From Colletotrichum lupini (lineage: Eukaryota > Ascomycota > Sordariomycetes > Glomerellales > Glomerellaceae): DNA of 64,000 nt. How positions within the stretch are numbered: position 1 is the stretch's first letter; each line of letters starts with the position of its first letter. The stretch lies in NCBI RefSeq assembly GCF_023278565.1, contig NC_064678.1, positions 186,001-250,000 on the forward strand. The letters are read 5' to 3'. A model generated the notes under the pieces. The model did no database searches. It had not been told where the DNA came from and saw only the letters and a program-made list of their open reading frames with translations. This document shows positions 49,001 through 61,688 of this stretch, one piece after another. A program made the translations under genes and the position numbers.

Positions 49001-49899
49001 CAAAAGATCAAGAGGCCATCAGATCGGTGCTTCTCGGCCTCGTTGGCACCATCAAACACCCAGTCTCTGTTGCCATTTTCACTCATCTAAAAGCACACGT
49101 TGCTACACCTACAGCTGTTACGGATCTGAAGGCCCTAACGGGCAAGGGTGTTGAGGCGAAACTCGACGGAGCCACTCTTCGAGCTGGCAACTCGCGTTGG
49201 CTTGGTCTCTCTAACGACCCCAGGGTTCAATCAGTCCTATCCAAGAGCTACACAGCCTTCTGCTTTACTGTGGACAACTCCTTGGTTGCTGTCTTTGGCC
49301 TCGAAGACTCTATCCGCACAGATGCTCTTGAAACAATTTCCAATCTCCAGGCTTCCGGCATTTCTGTTCACATCCTCTCAGGGGATGATGATGGTGCCGT
49401 TCGAACAGTGGCTTCACGATTGGGCATCTCAGATCTAAACGTTCGTTCCCGATGCACCCCTGGCGACAAGCAAGAGTACATCCAGAACCTACTGTCGCAA
49501 CCTTTGTCCGACGCCCGCCGATTCAGAGCGAAGAAGCCGAAAGAGCCAGTCATCATCTTCTGTGGCGATGGAACTAACGATGCAGTTGCACTGGCACAGG
49601 CCACCATTGGCGTGCACATGAACGAGGGGACCGACGTCGCAAAGTCCGCCGCGGACGTCGTTCTCATGCGTCCGAGCCTTGCGGGGATTCTCACCATCAT
49701 TGCCATTAGCAAGAAAGCTATCCACAGGATTGCCTTCAACTTTGGCTGGAGCTTCGTATACAACGTGTTTGCTATTCTCCTCGGCGCTGGCGCGTTTGTC
49801 AACGCCAGGATTCCGCCCGAATTTGCGGGCTTGGGTGAACTAGTCAGCGTCCTTCCAGTCATCGCCGCCGCGGTCCTTTTGCGATGGACCGCAATCTAG
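46064..49899 (+). CDS. Copper-transporting P1B-type ATPase, CrpA-like, with N-terminal Cys-Cys array
   Basis: Two exons, 46064-46913 and 46979-49899, give 1256 residues. The intron acceptor CCACAG at 46978 gives an in-frame joint that adds NNCTGGQDGKACRGHSRSV. Residues 1-420 hold about eleven Cys-Cys pairs (first CGSGCCGPP, last DSCCDES) and no fold I know. One canonical HMA motif, GMTCTGCETKL, follows (CxxC at 456-459). The ATPase core has TGES (783-786), the ion-path CPC (895-897) in SCPCAIGLAVP, the phosphorylated Asp939 in DKTGTLT, H977-P978 and GDGTND (1146-1151). CPC with an HP motif marks P1B heavy-metal pumps. The layout matches fungal copper-resistance pumps (Aspergillus CrpA, Candida Crp1), which export excess Cu(I) at the plasma membrane; cadmium or silver is also possible. 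Confidence 0.92.
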
Positions 49900-52800
49900 C
49901 CCTCTATCGTTACATGCCAGACCCAGGTGGGGGATCCGCTCCGGAGAGGGCGTGTGATGCTCACAGGCGGGCGCCTGAGGATGTGCGTCGGGGCATATTC
50001 AACATTTGCCACAAGAATAGTCGCTCTTTGCTTTTGGATGCTTGGAACTTGTTTTTCATTGGTTTGTGGTTTCTTGGTATCGCAAAGTGTTGCCACTACT
50101 GGTACGAGAATTGAGTCAATTGCTCTCTTTCGCATTCGTCTGCAAGAACGCGTGTATCGTGCCCTTCTTCGCTAAGCTCTGTCCAAGGAGTTGTAGAGGC
50201 ACGGCTCCGTGTGCCCCATCGCAGTCTCTGAATCTCAGCTCTCAGATCTTACCTTCAACTGACATGGTCTGAATGTAAGCTACTTACACAAAAAGTGTGG
50301 ATCAGGGGGTACCTCATCCGTTCTCGTTACTTCATAGATCGTTGGCATTTCAATTTACCAGGGCTGTTAGGGTGCAACGTTGACAGTCTCTCATTCTTTC
50401 TGCCTCACCTATCGCGATCAACGATGGGCAGCAAGACACTTCTCCACCCTTGATGTGAGATTCGGCAGAAACAGCTGCATGTAGGGTATACCCAGGTGAT
50501 TGAAATGCTTGAAAGAGATAAGGTACCACAGGTCATCTTTGTGAACATGAATCTTCCACCGCCAAGTTTGAGGTATCTGCCTCTCGACGCCTTCGTGCCC
50601 GAGGCTGTCCATGCTTTGGGGATACACCTAATTCAAGAGTACTCGGGCGAATCAAGGGATCAAGGCGGTCAACTTGACAAGATGTTTGTACTTCTGACGG
50701 CAGAGTAAGTACTTGACTCAGAGATTCTGAACCCAATCAGTACTATATCGTCACTATGCTTCAGCCAACAGTATCCTCCCAGTGACGTCTGATCTAGACG
50801 CTAGATTGGTTTAGAAGCCGTGCATTTGGGGTTGGGTGAGAGAGTCAGGGGGGATACCAAAGGCTAGGGGCTCTAGAACCACCATGCTGCAGACAGATCG
50901 AGGCGTGCTGCATTTTGTCTGCCGTATCAACCAGTCGGTCTACTGGCATCGAATGGGTGTCGCGACATCATTCAATGTGCCATCTCACCGGTGTGGGGGC
51001 ACTCCATGCAAACTGCAAAAAGAAACGAGGACATGGGGGCGGGGCCGCGGGGATGTTGCAGCATCATGGGACGGGGTGACGGACTAGTCGTCGGCAGACC
51101 CCTGGATACCGTCAGCTGGATATTTACATGTTCATTGCATATTCATCTCTTTACTTCGAATGGACGATCTTACCCTCTCTTCACGATGCGAGAGGTTTGG
51201 TTTTCAACCCTACACCTTTGTGTGGATCGAGCGTGCGTATTCCACGTGTGAAGGCGGTAGTTCAGTCAAGCCCATCGACCCAGAATGACGCGCATCCGAA
51301 CACTTGCAGCCCTCGGTACCTTGGAGAAAAGGCTGTACGGTACCTCCGTACATCGTAGAAGGAGCTGCGAGCACGGCTTGACCTTGATACTAGGCAAGGC
51401 ATGAGAGAGGCGCGGTGCCAGGGGACATTCCGGATGGTTTGATCGCTGTCCATGATTTCATTTCTATTCGTACGGTGGTACAATAAGGATTAAGGTCAGA
51501 GGAAGGGCTGTTGCTTTTTCTGCCCACCCATGCCCCGCGTCACGGGCCGTGACAACTTGTATGTAGGCTAGAGCATGCAGTCCAGAAACGCCGTCCTTGC
51601 CAAGAAGAGTGTGATGGGCAACACATGTGTCTATTGGCTCTAGACGGATCTCCGGCAGGACATGCGTGCAAATCTCCCGATCATACTGAAATGGGGAGTG
51701 CATGTTAAGCTGCTGCCTTAGGCTGAGCGTCAGTATAGGTGGTTACGGCCGATGCCTAGTCCTCACGTCGTTTATTGTCTCATTCGCGTGATAGCTCCAA
51801 ACCAGGTTGGCATTGAAAGTCTGGGAGCTGGACTCACCTCTGGTGAGATTTTATCTTTTGAATCAAGCATAATTCCAAGGCTACTTGTATTCAGCCGAGA
51901 AGGTTACAGGCACGGAACCTAGCTTCGAGGGTGAAGGCACGGCATGGTCTTCGTAGTCCCAGTTCACGGGAGCAATGTTACTGCAATCAACTTGTTGATA
52001 ATTATTCGACTACCTATAACTAACTTCTCTGAATACCTTCGGACAAATAGGGGACCGCCCTGCGTCTCCTCGTAAGATAGACATTGGCGTCGGTTACAAT
52101 AGTGCAAAGGCATGTGAAGTATTGATATCAGCTTGCATCATGCATGCTTGGCACCTCGGATTCAGGCTGGGGGAAACATCACAGCAGATGAAGAGAGATC
52201 AATGATCCTAGCACAGCTGCTACCATCTGCATCAAGGGCGCTACCAATGGCACATTTCTGATAGGGCTGCAAAAAGGGACCTAAGTCCGAACAAGAAGAC
52301 CTCAAGGGTGATGGATGCAGCAAGAAGCCAGCCATTCTGCCCGGCCAAGTTTGGCGGAGGACTCGTGGCTGGCGGCGAAATAAGCAATATCTCTGTGCCA
52401 CCAGGGCCGCCCCGGGCCTTCGTGCCTCGCCCCGGCCCTTACTTCGCCTCTCTTCTTAGTGTTGTCCCATCACCTCGACAGTGGACACGTGTGACACTGA
52501 TGTTGGCAGGCTGGAAAAGGAGGAAACACACCCATCCCTTATCCGGACGTGAGATCCTACACAGTGTTCTCTCCTACAGTGTCTATTCGACACTAGGTCT
52601 CGGGCAGAAAAAGGAACTAAAGGTCCGAGAGGGGGGAAGAGGAAAAGAAGGCTGGCACCGCTGGTACATGTCTAGGGCGCACTCCAAATCCCTGGGCCGC
52701 CATCAAATCTTTGGGACGCGTTGATGCTCTTGGATTTGTACACCCCACCACTAAACAAGCCACTTCAGCTAAATGCCAGTGGCGCGGTGACGACAGGGCC

Positions 52801-55800
52801 TTGTCACACAAGTGTATCTCCACCACTCAACCCGACAAGAACTGGATGTTTCTCCTTGTACTTCAGTCACTTTTCGGCTCTCTTGCTTAAAGAGGCCTCA
52901 CCATTTCAAGCAGCATCTGCATGCAAGGATCTTAGTAAGTCTCCGTGATAACAACCGTGATGCAGCTGTTTGAGACTCGACGCTGTACGATGCGCCGATG
53001 CCAAGATCGCCCTCGCATCCATTCCTCTCCCCTTCAGTGTAGCTTGCCACGCATACCACCCAATTCTGACAAGAACAATATGGAGACATAGCTGGGAAGA
53101 TGGGCCTGGCCAAAACTACAGACAGTGGCGGCCGGTTGTGCTCAGTCCACTGGGGAGTAAATTACCGTCAGCATGATACTTAGCATCTGCGACGGCACAG
53201 TGGAAGGGAGTTGAGATCTGATATGTGACACAATTGGCCCGAACTACTCTTGGATTTACATGCATTAGCTTCGCTCTCATGAGATAATAAGCCTCTTGAA
53301 CGAGAAGACGTTGCGCTGTCATGCGGAGCAATCCGGCTTCCTCACTCTCACATTGTGTAGGTTCCCCCTCTTTGCATGCCGGCCTCAAACCAAACGTAGA
53401 ACAGAGCTCATCTACATTAGCTTCTACATCATGGGCTTTCACTGCCTTTGTTTCATGCTAACTTTTCGTTTTAGGGGTCACTAGGGGTATGGCGCAGATG
53501 CTGTGGCAGGACGATCCTCGCCGGGACTAACACCATTAAGATTACTTCGCAGAAGCTCGACCTCTGTCTGTCACTTGGTTTTCTCCTCGGAAAACGTCAG
53601 CGTGTCCTCTAAATATGAGTTCATATAGAAAATACTGAACTTGCTCTGGCTTTCCTGAAGATGCTCTGACTGATGGGTGACCCAGGCAGAAGACATTATT
53701 TTCGCCAAATCTCAGGGTCGCTTCCAGGCCCCCATCACGTATAGCTTGTAGGCTGATCATGAATAGGTAGTATATGCCTAGTTCAAGGTAGTGAGCCTCC
53801 ATGGTGGTTAAGTAGGCAAGTGATTAGGCACTTGTGAATTCTACTTCCTCGAATCCTTGCACTGTTGCCAGGAAATTCAGTCCATCGGTATCCGGGCTGC
53901 TGACTGGCCGTTCCGGCCTCACGATGTTCACGGATAGGCACGAAGTACCTGTCATGGCCAAGATCATTCTGACCGCTTTCTGTTTCACTGCAAGCCCCAA
54001 AGCTAGTGGAAGTCTTTCTTCAGCTGCCGACTCTTGAGACAGTCTACTGTTGTGCGACCCCGGCGCCCCTTAATCCTCACTTCGTATTGTTCGGAACCTT
54101 CGGCGACACCTGTCACACTATGGGCTCTAGTGGGTGAAGGGTCCTAGACAGTATTACCCACATGCAAATTACGTGTGGTGTCAGGGCTCCCGAGTCCGTA
54201 GGGCTTAAGTATTAGCGCCCATTGGGGTGATGCTGTGTGGTTGAGAATGAGCTCGTGGCTCGAGTCTCTTGGATTCTCAAAAGACTACGGAGATAATAAT
54301 CGGAAACTCGTGAAGTTGCGACTGTCCAAGCTGAAGAGTTATAGGCTATCCTGTGGGCTCACAGATGCATTGTCGTCTCTTTCTGGTGACTAGGTAGTCG
54401 CTATCTGAAATTCAGTGTCTTGAAGCCTCGAGACAACGGCCTGACAGGGTGTCGGGTAGGGGCTGAAGAGCGCTGTCAGGTCAATTTCAAGGAAATAGGT
54501 TTCGTTTCAAGTAGGCTATTTGTACGGTTGCATGCTGCAGCCGGATGGCTCGTCACAGATCAGACCTTGGGCAACATAGACAGTCAGCTCAAGGAGGCTC
54601 GTGAGGGGTGTGCAGTCTGATTCTTGGGAATGTTCTACGAATACTTTCTCGCGTTAAGCTGCAGATGGAGACATTGAGTTTAGTGGACTCAGAATGTATG
54701 CTGCTATGATGAGAACAACAGCTTCAGGTTCTCGACTGAAGCAGACACAGCTCAGGAATCGGGGGTCCGCCGCAAACCCTCAAAACCAAATACGGGGGGG
54801 CGGGCGTTTCTCCATGCTCCATGTACTCTATATAGGCGCTTCAGACCCAGCAATCATTGGTGATCATAGTGGCATGCTTTGGTACGAGAATATTTCCGAG
54901 CATACTGCCCCAGCCGTAGATATATTGCGTAAAAAAAAAAACGGACGATGCCTCGGTGTACTCGATTAAGCACCTCACGTAAGTTCTCGTACTTCTTGTA
55001 CAGCGCTACTTTGGGTTAGAGTCCAGCTCCCCGTCTCTCGACGTCCTCAAACTCGTAAGGGTTCAACTCAGCTCCCGATGCGGCCCAAGTGAACCCTCTA
55101 AAAGTTCGAACGATCCCAGACGCGGCTCTCTTGGATCGTTCTCCTTGGGGCGTGCAGGCGGCCAGGTCGTCAGCGATCTTGCGGAGGAAACGACTCTCAA
55201 TGGGGAGAAGGGCCATCCCCGTTCGAGCATTCACTGGTAGACGGCTTATTAACCTCGTGAAGAAAGTCGCCAACCCGCAACGGGCGTAGGTTGAGGCTTT
55301 GGAATGGAGGGCTATTCCCCTCCCCCTCTCCCCTTTGACCCCCCATCTATTAATGCATTCGTAACATGAGACCAATAATGGCGCCAAGAACGTGCAGTGA
55401 ATAGATGGGACAGTACCTGATGGATCTTGATCTTTTTGGATTCGGTTAGTTGTGGCCGCCGAATATTTCTTCGAGGCCGCGTTCCCGGGTATGCGCCCTG
55501 TGAAATCGGTACAATCAAACGTTCAACTGCCTTCGAGGCATCGTGTGCTACTTATCCACCGAGTGATGTGAATTGAGACGAAAAGAGGACCAAGAAAAAT
55601 TTCGCTACGTGAATCTGGCTGTGTCTCATTAGTTATCTCGAATCTCGGGAGGGCTCTATCACCACCCACATCCACGGAATAGCCCTCGCAGTCTCAGCCC
55701 AACAGACATATTCATAGAATATCCACCTGTTCCCGCGGTCCATAGTCTCAAATCTAGAACCTACTAGCGCTTGAAAGCATTTTCCTATTTCGTGATAGCG

Positions 55801-57126
55801 ACTTGGCCTGGTATACGTGCGCCTCCACATTGCTTCTAGGTCCTTCAACCTTCGTCCACGAGCCGACAGGTCCATCGGACCGGGGAAATGTGACAGACCA
55901 AGACAGACCTTCTCCAGACGGCCTAGACCAGAAGGAGAGTAAGACGCACAGTGCGTTTAAGAAAAGTATGCCAGCGCGAAGTACTCCTTGACGGCGATCG
56001 AGGGTGGACGGCGGCCCCATCCTCGGGCTGCGTCCACCCTCGGCGAGAACTCAAATGCGAACCAGCTAGGTCACTTTGTGTAGTAAGTTGCAGACTCACA
56101 TGGTCAAGAACGCGGTAAGGGTCCGCGGTAAAGATCATGTCTTGGGTATTCTAGAGATTGTAAGCATCCGTACTTCCCCGGAGAGCGCCTTGTTGGTTTA
56201 ATACCGGGGTTCAGATTGCTTGCTCCCTGATGTGGAATCAACGGCCGGATGCTGGGCCTGCACCCTGGTATCGCCTTCATGTAGCCTATCCGCCGCAGGA
56301 TCTCGAATCCTCCACAGGCTCAACGCCCACGCACTAACCCCAGTCGCAAGATTAACGTACGCACGAGCTAAAAGGTGGTCTTGATGGGCCACAGATTTCC
56401 GGTAAATCCGGGTCAACTTTGGATTCGTCCACGTCCTCTGGTACGTCACTCAATTCGATGTCTACGCCTGTGGTGGGCCTAAAGTCCAAAGATACGGCAG
56501 TAGGGAGCGCCGCCGGTAATGCTCTCGCGCCGCCCCCGTCAGACACAGCCGACACAGGTGAGCATGCTTGGTCAACCGCTGGATGATTTATGACTACAAA
56601 CAGGGATGCCGTTGCATGCCCACAATCCGCATACAGGAAGAAGAAATGTCTCCCTGAATGCTGGGAAAGACAGAGAAGTAGTGGGATATCATGGCTGGTC
56701 TTCAAGAACGATGGTGTAGATCCTCGAAGCGGGGAGCCGCCAAGATAGCAAAATGTCATTAAAGCGGGATGGGGAACCGCGTTATCTTACCATACATGTA
56801 TTTTTCAAAGAAAAATAGACTTCGGATGCTTCAAGCTACAGTTTTCCATCGGTATCTTGCCTTCGGAGACACCCACTTGTCCGACTTGTATATCTTCTCA
56901 AGCCAATCCTTTTTCAACATTATCCCGAGCAGCATCGAGTCACGAGATCTGACAGTCGATTAACGGGTGGGAACACAAGCCAAGTGCGCCTTACCCTTGT
57001 CGTCGAATTCTCCCGGTCATTCGATTGAGAATTCGGTTTGCTCGTGCATCACCGGTTCATGCCACACCCAAGAAAACCACTTGCTCTTTGCGATAACTGC
57101 AGTCACACTCGATTTGATACCAAAAG
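49900..57126. other. Long gene-poor region (7.2 kb)
   Basis: Many short open frames but none recognisable. Protein-like fragments without a full gene include 53116-53442 (minus), 53542-53802 (minus, with ATG, MEAHYLELGIYYLFMI) and about 55633-55875 (minus, ALVGSRFETMDRGNRWIFYE). They may be decayed genes. There is a short poly-A run near 54931 and no RNA gene or transposon end was seen. Base composition is near that of the flanks, so this is not a RIP block. Confidence 0.4.
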
Positions 57127-59931
57127 ATGGAGGATTCAGGAGCTCAATGGTCCGAGCACTGTGACCCCCTCGTCTTTGTAAGCCATTCCTGACCCAGCTC
57201 AATAACTCTCGCAGTAATTCTGCCCAGGCTACCTTCTTCCTAGAACCGTGAAAAGACGGTCTGAGTCAAACGAGAAGGGAGAAGGAAAATGACTAATCAG
57301 AATTCAGAACACCAAGACTTTGTACGATGCTGGATGCTCCGTTTACTCGGCGCCCTATGATTGCCAACACAGAGACTCGGCAACTCAGGGCCACTGGCAG
57401 TACGGCACTCTTGAAAACCAGAACAGTCCGCAATGTTTTCACCAAGCCATCAATGGGCCCTACAATGTCGACGCGCCTCAAGCTGTTAGCTGGACTCCAG
57501 CTCCATCCTCCCTCGATCATGGCTCATCGGGTGGGTTAATTCAGCAAACAAGCACTCTTCCGCCTAGAGTTCCATGGTCGGTCGGCCTGGTCTACAGCTG
57601 CTTCGTGCATCAGAACGATGGTACTCGGCCGCAAGAGAATCAAACTATCGACCGAGTGGTCTCTCTAAATGGTCAACACTTCAACCACGATGGGCGGATG
57701 AATCATTGGGAGGTTCCCGGGGAACGTGTTTCGACCACGGCGAGCTTGCAAATACCATCTCCGCCGAGATCAACAACTCTGTCTTACGGTTCTGCTAGTC
57801 CAGAGGATATTGTTTCGCCTCAAGAGAATCGTCTGCTCCATCGCGGTTTCCCGTTATCTGCCGAACTCTCTCAGCCAACTTCGATCAACCCGACTTCGCG
57901 GGGCGCCGTGCCTCATCAGCAACCTGAAATTCCTTCTCTGCCTAGTCCACAAGGCGATAGTCGAATCAACAACAAACAATCACGGTCTCAGAAGCAAGCC
58001 TGGAAGCAGTGCTTGACCTCTCCGACAAACAAGTCGAGTCCGCTTGAGCCACCAGAACAACCGGGAAACGCTCGTGGAGTCAAGTCACTTTCTGAGATGT
58101 CCTCCAAGCCTTCTCTCTACCATAAGCCAGCGCGGAATGCGGCAGCAAAAGAAAGGGACGAGGGTGGCCGGCTGTTGGAAATTGTCCCTCGGCCAAAAGA
58201 CACCGAGTCACAAATCTCCAGTCAAGGACGAGAGACAAAGTCAGCTGGTCGACGGAAACGCGTACTGACGGACGAGGACCGACGCGCTGTGGCCGACACC
58301 CGCAAAATTGGCGCGTGTATTCGATGTCGTATGCAGCGTCTCAAGGTGAGTTGGCTATGTCCTCTTCCAAGATTGGCAAGGTCGATTGCTACAAAGAAGA
58401 TGGGATCCTCGATATTGACCATGCGATATTAGTGCGAAGTTGACGCGGCAAATCGCGATGGGCCCTGCTTGACTTGTGCGAAAGTCGACTTGACTTCTTC
58501 AAAAGTCATTCACCGCCAGCCGTGCATACGAACCAAACTCGCCGATGTCGTCCTTTACAATGTCAATTACGCTGGAATCGACACGAAGCTGGGTCTTCCC
58601 GCCAAGATAATCGAGATCGAGAAGTGGGTTGACGAAGGTGAACATGACATCCAACTCGTAACGCGGGGACTGTGTTCTGTACCGATGAATATCCGGGTTC
58701 GCAAGTTCGACAAAGAGTCCATGCCGACGGACCAAATCAACTACTTCTGGATGAACGAATACAAGGGCGAGGTAGAAGAGACGAAACTCGAACCGTATGC
58801 TCTTGCCAGTGTGAGTTCGTCGAGGGAGCAGCTGGAAGCTTACATCGAGGCCAACGCGGTGAAGGGCTGGGAGGAGCAAGCCTATCGAGGTGATACCGAC
58901 CAGCTCATTTCGAAACACTACAAAGCGGCAGTGGAGTACTACAACGATTGTGACCAACATCCCATCGACCGGCGTCTGTTACTCAACTTGTTCAAGTTCC
59001 GTTTCGCCCAGCGTGAGTGCTTTTCCCACTCTGAATCCAGGTTTCTGCATCAATTAAGTTGTGAAAATGTGGCGTTACATGTTCTAACAAGACTCCTTCG
59101 CTAGGCATCTTGACACGCCCTTCATGGATCTATAACAAAGATCCGAAGAGTCAAAATTGCCTAGGCATGACACCAGCCAAAGACGAATATCACCCTTTGA
59201 TCGACAGAATTCCTACTCCGCCAACGACTACCTCGCAACTTCGTTCTATGGCTCATCTGCGACTGGTCAAGTACCACGAGCATATTCTTGAAGACCTTGA
59301 GAAGCTCTGCTGCAAGAAGATTCGAACATCCTTCTTCACGGTTTATCTCGTGACGTTCATCATGCTCCACGAGCTTGATGCGACTACAGAACACTACAAG
59401 AAAAGCCCCTCCTTCTGCGCTGCAAAAGAGGTATTACGCGGTCGTCTATACAGCTTGAGGACTCTTTGCTGATGAAGACTACAGAAAGAAGATAAAGAAG
59501 AGTCCTACCAGCAATATTGCGAAGTTGCGAAGAAGAGCGCAAACATCCTTCTGCTTCATTGGCAATATTACCGACGCGCTCCCGAATCATACTGCGCTGC
59601 CGACGATTTCCTGGGAGACCATGTTGCCCGATGGTTTTGGACTGGCTTGCAAGACAGACATGAAGGATTTTGCAGGCAGACCTGGAGGGACATGAAGAAT
59701 GCTGGTAGGTGAAAACGCTGCCAACACTTACGTTTTAGCTTGACTAACTCTTTGGCAGGCCATTGTACCAATCAAACGTCCCCAGGAGATCCGTTTCACT
59801 GGATTTCTCAGATGTTTGATAGCGATTGGAGTCCGAAAAGTATATGGGACCGCGTGGATAATATTATCGCAAAGCAGGAACCACCGGCTGAGCCGGCGTT
59901 CAAGCCGCGGAAAGCGACGAAATTGCGATGA
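57127..59931 (+). CDS. Zn2Cys6 (fungal zinc cluster) transcription factor with internal DNA-binding domain
   Basis: Six exons (57127-57177, 57308-58345, 58433-59012, 59105-59430, 59485-59704, 59759-59931) give 795 residues. The large second exon has no in-frame ATG near its start, so I placed a 17-codon first exon (MEDSGAQWSEHCDPLVF) joined through a 130-bp intron with a GACTAAT branch and TTCAG acceptor. Residues 1-330 are disordered and Ser/Pro/Gln-rich. The zinc cluster is C354-x2-C357-x6-C364-x10-C375-x2-C378-x15-C394, split by an intron after the third basic step (CIRCRMQRLK|C). The 400 residues after it resemble the tail of an uncharacterised class of fungal regulators (FWMNEYKGEVEETKLEPYAL). 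It should bind CGG-type sites in the nucleus; targets unknown. Confidence 0.82.
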
Positions 59932-61257
59932 ATGTTTTGACGAATGGAGGCGCGTTGGTGATGGTTTTGCATGGAATACACGAGGAAGGGTAGGACTGGT
60001 CATTTTAGTGGGAGGTACCCTGCATTTGGACATGAAGCTATCATGGCATGAAGTACGACGACGACGAATAGAATCAAAACTCATGTTGCCCGCACCTGTT
60101 TTGAACAGAAGTCCTATATATGGCTCTGAAACCGAGACACCAATGTTGGGCCTTACAAATGAGGTAGGTCCCTTCTAGTCATGTTGGTTGGCTCTCTAGA
60201 ATAGGTATATTCCAACACAAATGCAGCGTGGGTGAATGGTAAGGTACTCATAGCAAAAGTCGCACACGCGCTTCTGTGGCTAGCCTATCAAACTTTGCCG
60301 TTTCAACCTTGCCGCACGCGTAGTATCTAGAAGTATCCTAGCATGCTAAAAATATTCCCCTCGAAAGTATTGGGCACATGTATTCTTGCTTCCCCTACCA
60401 TGCTGGCCTCATCAACCTCCAGAGATGATCAAGTAGCTGCATACTGGTAGCTCGTCAACCTACCTTAGTTGAAGCAGACCCAGGCGGACAACTGCGGCGT
60501 ACTTGTCAGCCTTGGGCGGCTTACCTGTCAGTAGTCTCAGGGGCACCTTAGAGACAATCTCTCCCAACATGATGCCTGAGACCTTCATTGAGAATATCAC
60601 GAATACCACCTGTAATGGCTGACAACTGTTAGCACAGTACTATCGATTGTAATCGAGTTATTTATTTCGACCCTCTCGGAAATCATCCTTCGGGCAATAC
60701 TTTTTAAGCCGTGGGCATGAGACTCCAAGCTGTTGTCAATGGCCTAATTGATCTTCCTCCGGGTGAAGTCAAAATTTTGATGGCTTTGTGCGGCGAGCTC
60801 AAGCTGGAACTCATGATGAGTCTCTCATTCGTATCCTTTGAAGAGACACCTCTCGTGCAGCTGGGCAAGCGAAGCACTGGAGACAATCCTCGACATGAGG
60901 TGCCTTAGCTAGCTGATTGACTGCTGAAGGTACCTTATTCAGAAGTAGGTAATCCGCAAATCATGCTAGAATACGATGAACAGGACAGCACGCGACAACG
61001 TTAGGACACCACCATACTCGTGCGGCTATCTCTACCACCAGAACGCGCTGCGTGCCTTATGTTCCGGCACGCCGGCAAAGGTACTAGCACTATGTAAACG
61101 AAGACGCGAGTTCTTATCTACACGCACCGAAAACCAAGTATCGTTCTCAACACACCTCGTGCGCCGATGCTGCCAGCACATCTCATAAGCCTTGCAAACA
61201 CCAACTCAGGCCTCGCAGTAGGCAATATCGTCCGAGGGAACAAAAGTTCAAAAGTGA
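59932..61257. other. Intergenic, nothing recognised
   Basis: About 1.3 kb between the regulator and the tRNA gene. Short frames (for example 60711-60908) show no family resemblance. Confidence 0.5.
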
Positions 61258-61329
61258 TAGCACAACCTGGTTTCGATCCAGGGACCTCTGGGTTATGAGC
61301 CCAGCGCTCTACCCCTGAGCTATTGTGCT
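61258..61329 (-). tRNA. tRNA-Met (CAU), probable initiator
   Basis: A 72-nt cloverleaf on the minus strand without intron. The acceptor stem AGCACAA/TTGTGCT pairs fully, with an A1:T71 end pair and discriminator A. The D stem is GCTC/GAGC and the anticodon stem CTGGG/CCCAG with loop CTCATAA (anticodon CAU). The T stem is CCTGG/CCAGG with loop ATCGAAA. The A:U first pair, three G:C pairs next to the anticodon loop and the ATCGAAA loop (AUCGAAA rather than UUCRAAU) are marks of eukaryotic initiator tRNA. An elongator is less likely. Confidence 0.9.
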
Positions 61330-61688
61330 TGAGGCAGCCTGTTTAAAAGCAGATGCTTCGGTGAGGCGGGGCTGGGATTTATGGAGCTTGAACGAGTGTG
61401 AGTCATCGTGGGTGGATTCATGGCAGCCCCACCGGATTTGATGAACGGTCTTTTCTTAAGCCGTTGTTGTACGAGAAAATATTGCCAGCGCAACATCACT
61501 TTACGGAAGAGAGCATGCAAAGAGGTTAAGTTATAGGTATCTTGCGCAGAGTAGACAATATTCCTTTGGTCTAGATTTTGACATCTATGTAGCTAGTGGG
61601 CGGGCCAACACGCCATGGTATATTCGCAAGACATGATATTCATGAAAAATGCACAGACTCCCATTTCCTCTGACCACACTCAACGCGT
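61330..61688. other. Short spacer between tRNA and permease
   Basis: About 360 bp containing the tRNA upstream region and the permease 3' UTR. Nothing else recognised. Confidence 0.5.

Noticed and set aside
49900..57126. Several 60-120 codon frames (for example 55016-55387, 52308-52724, 53116-53442)
   Set aside because: No recognisable motifs, no splice partners and no consistent start context; listed only as a gene-poor region.
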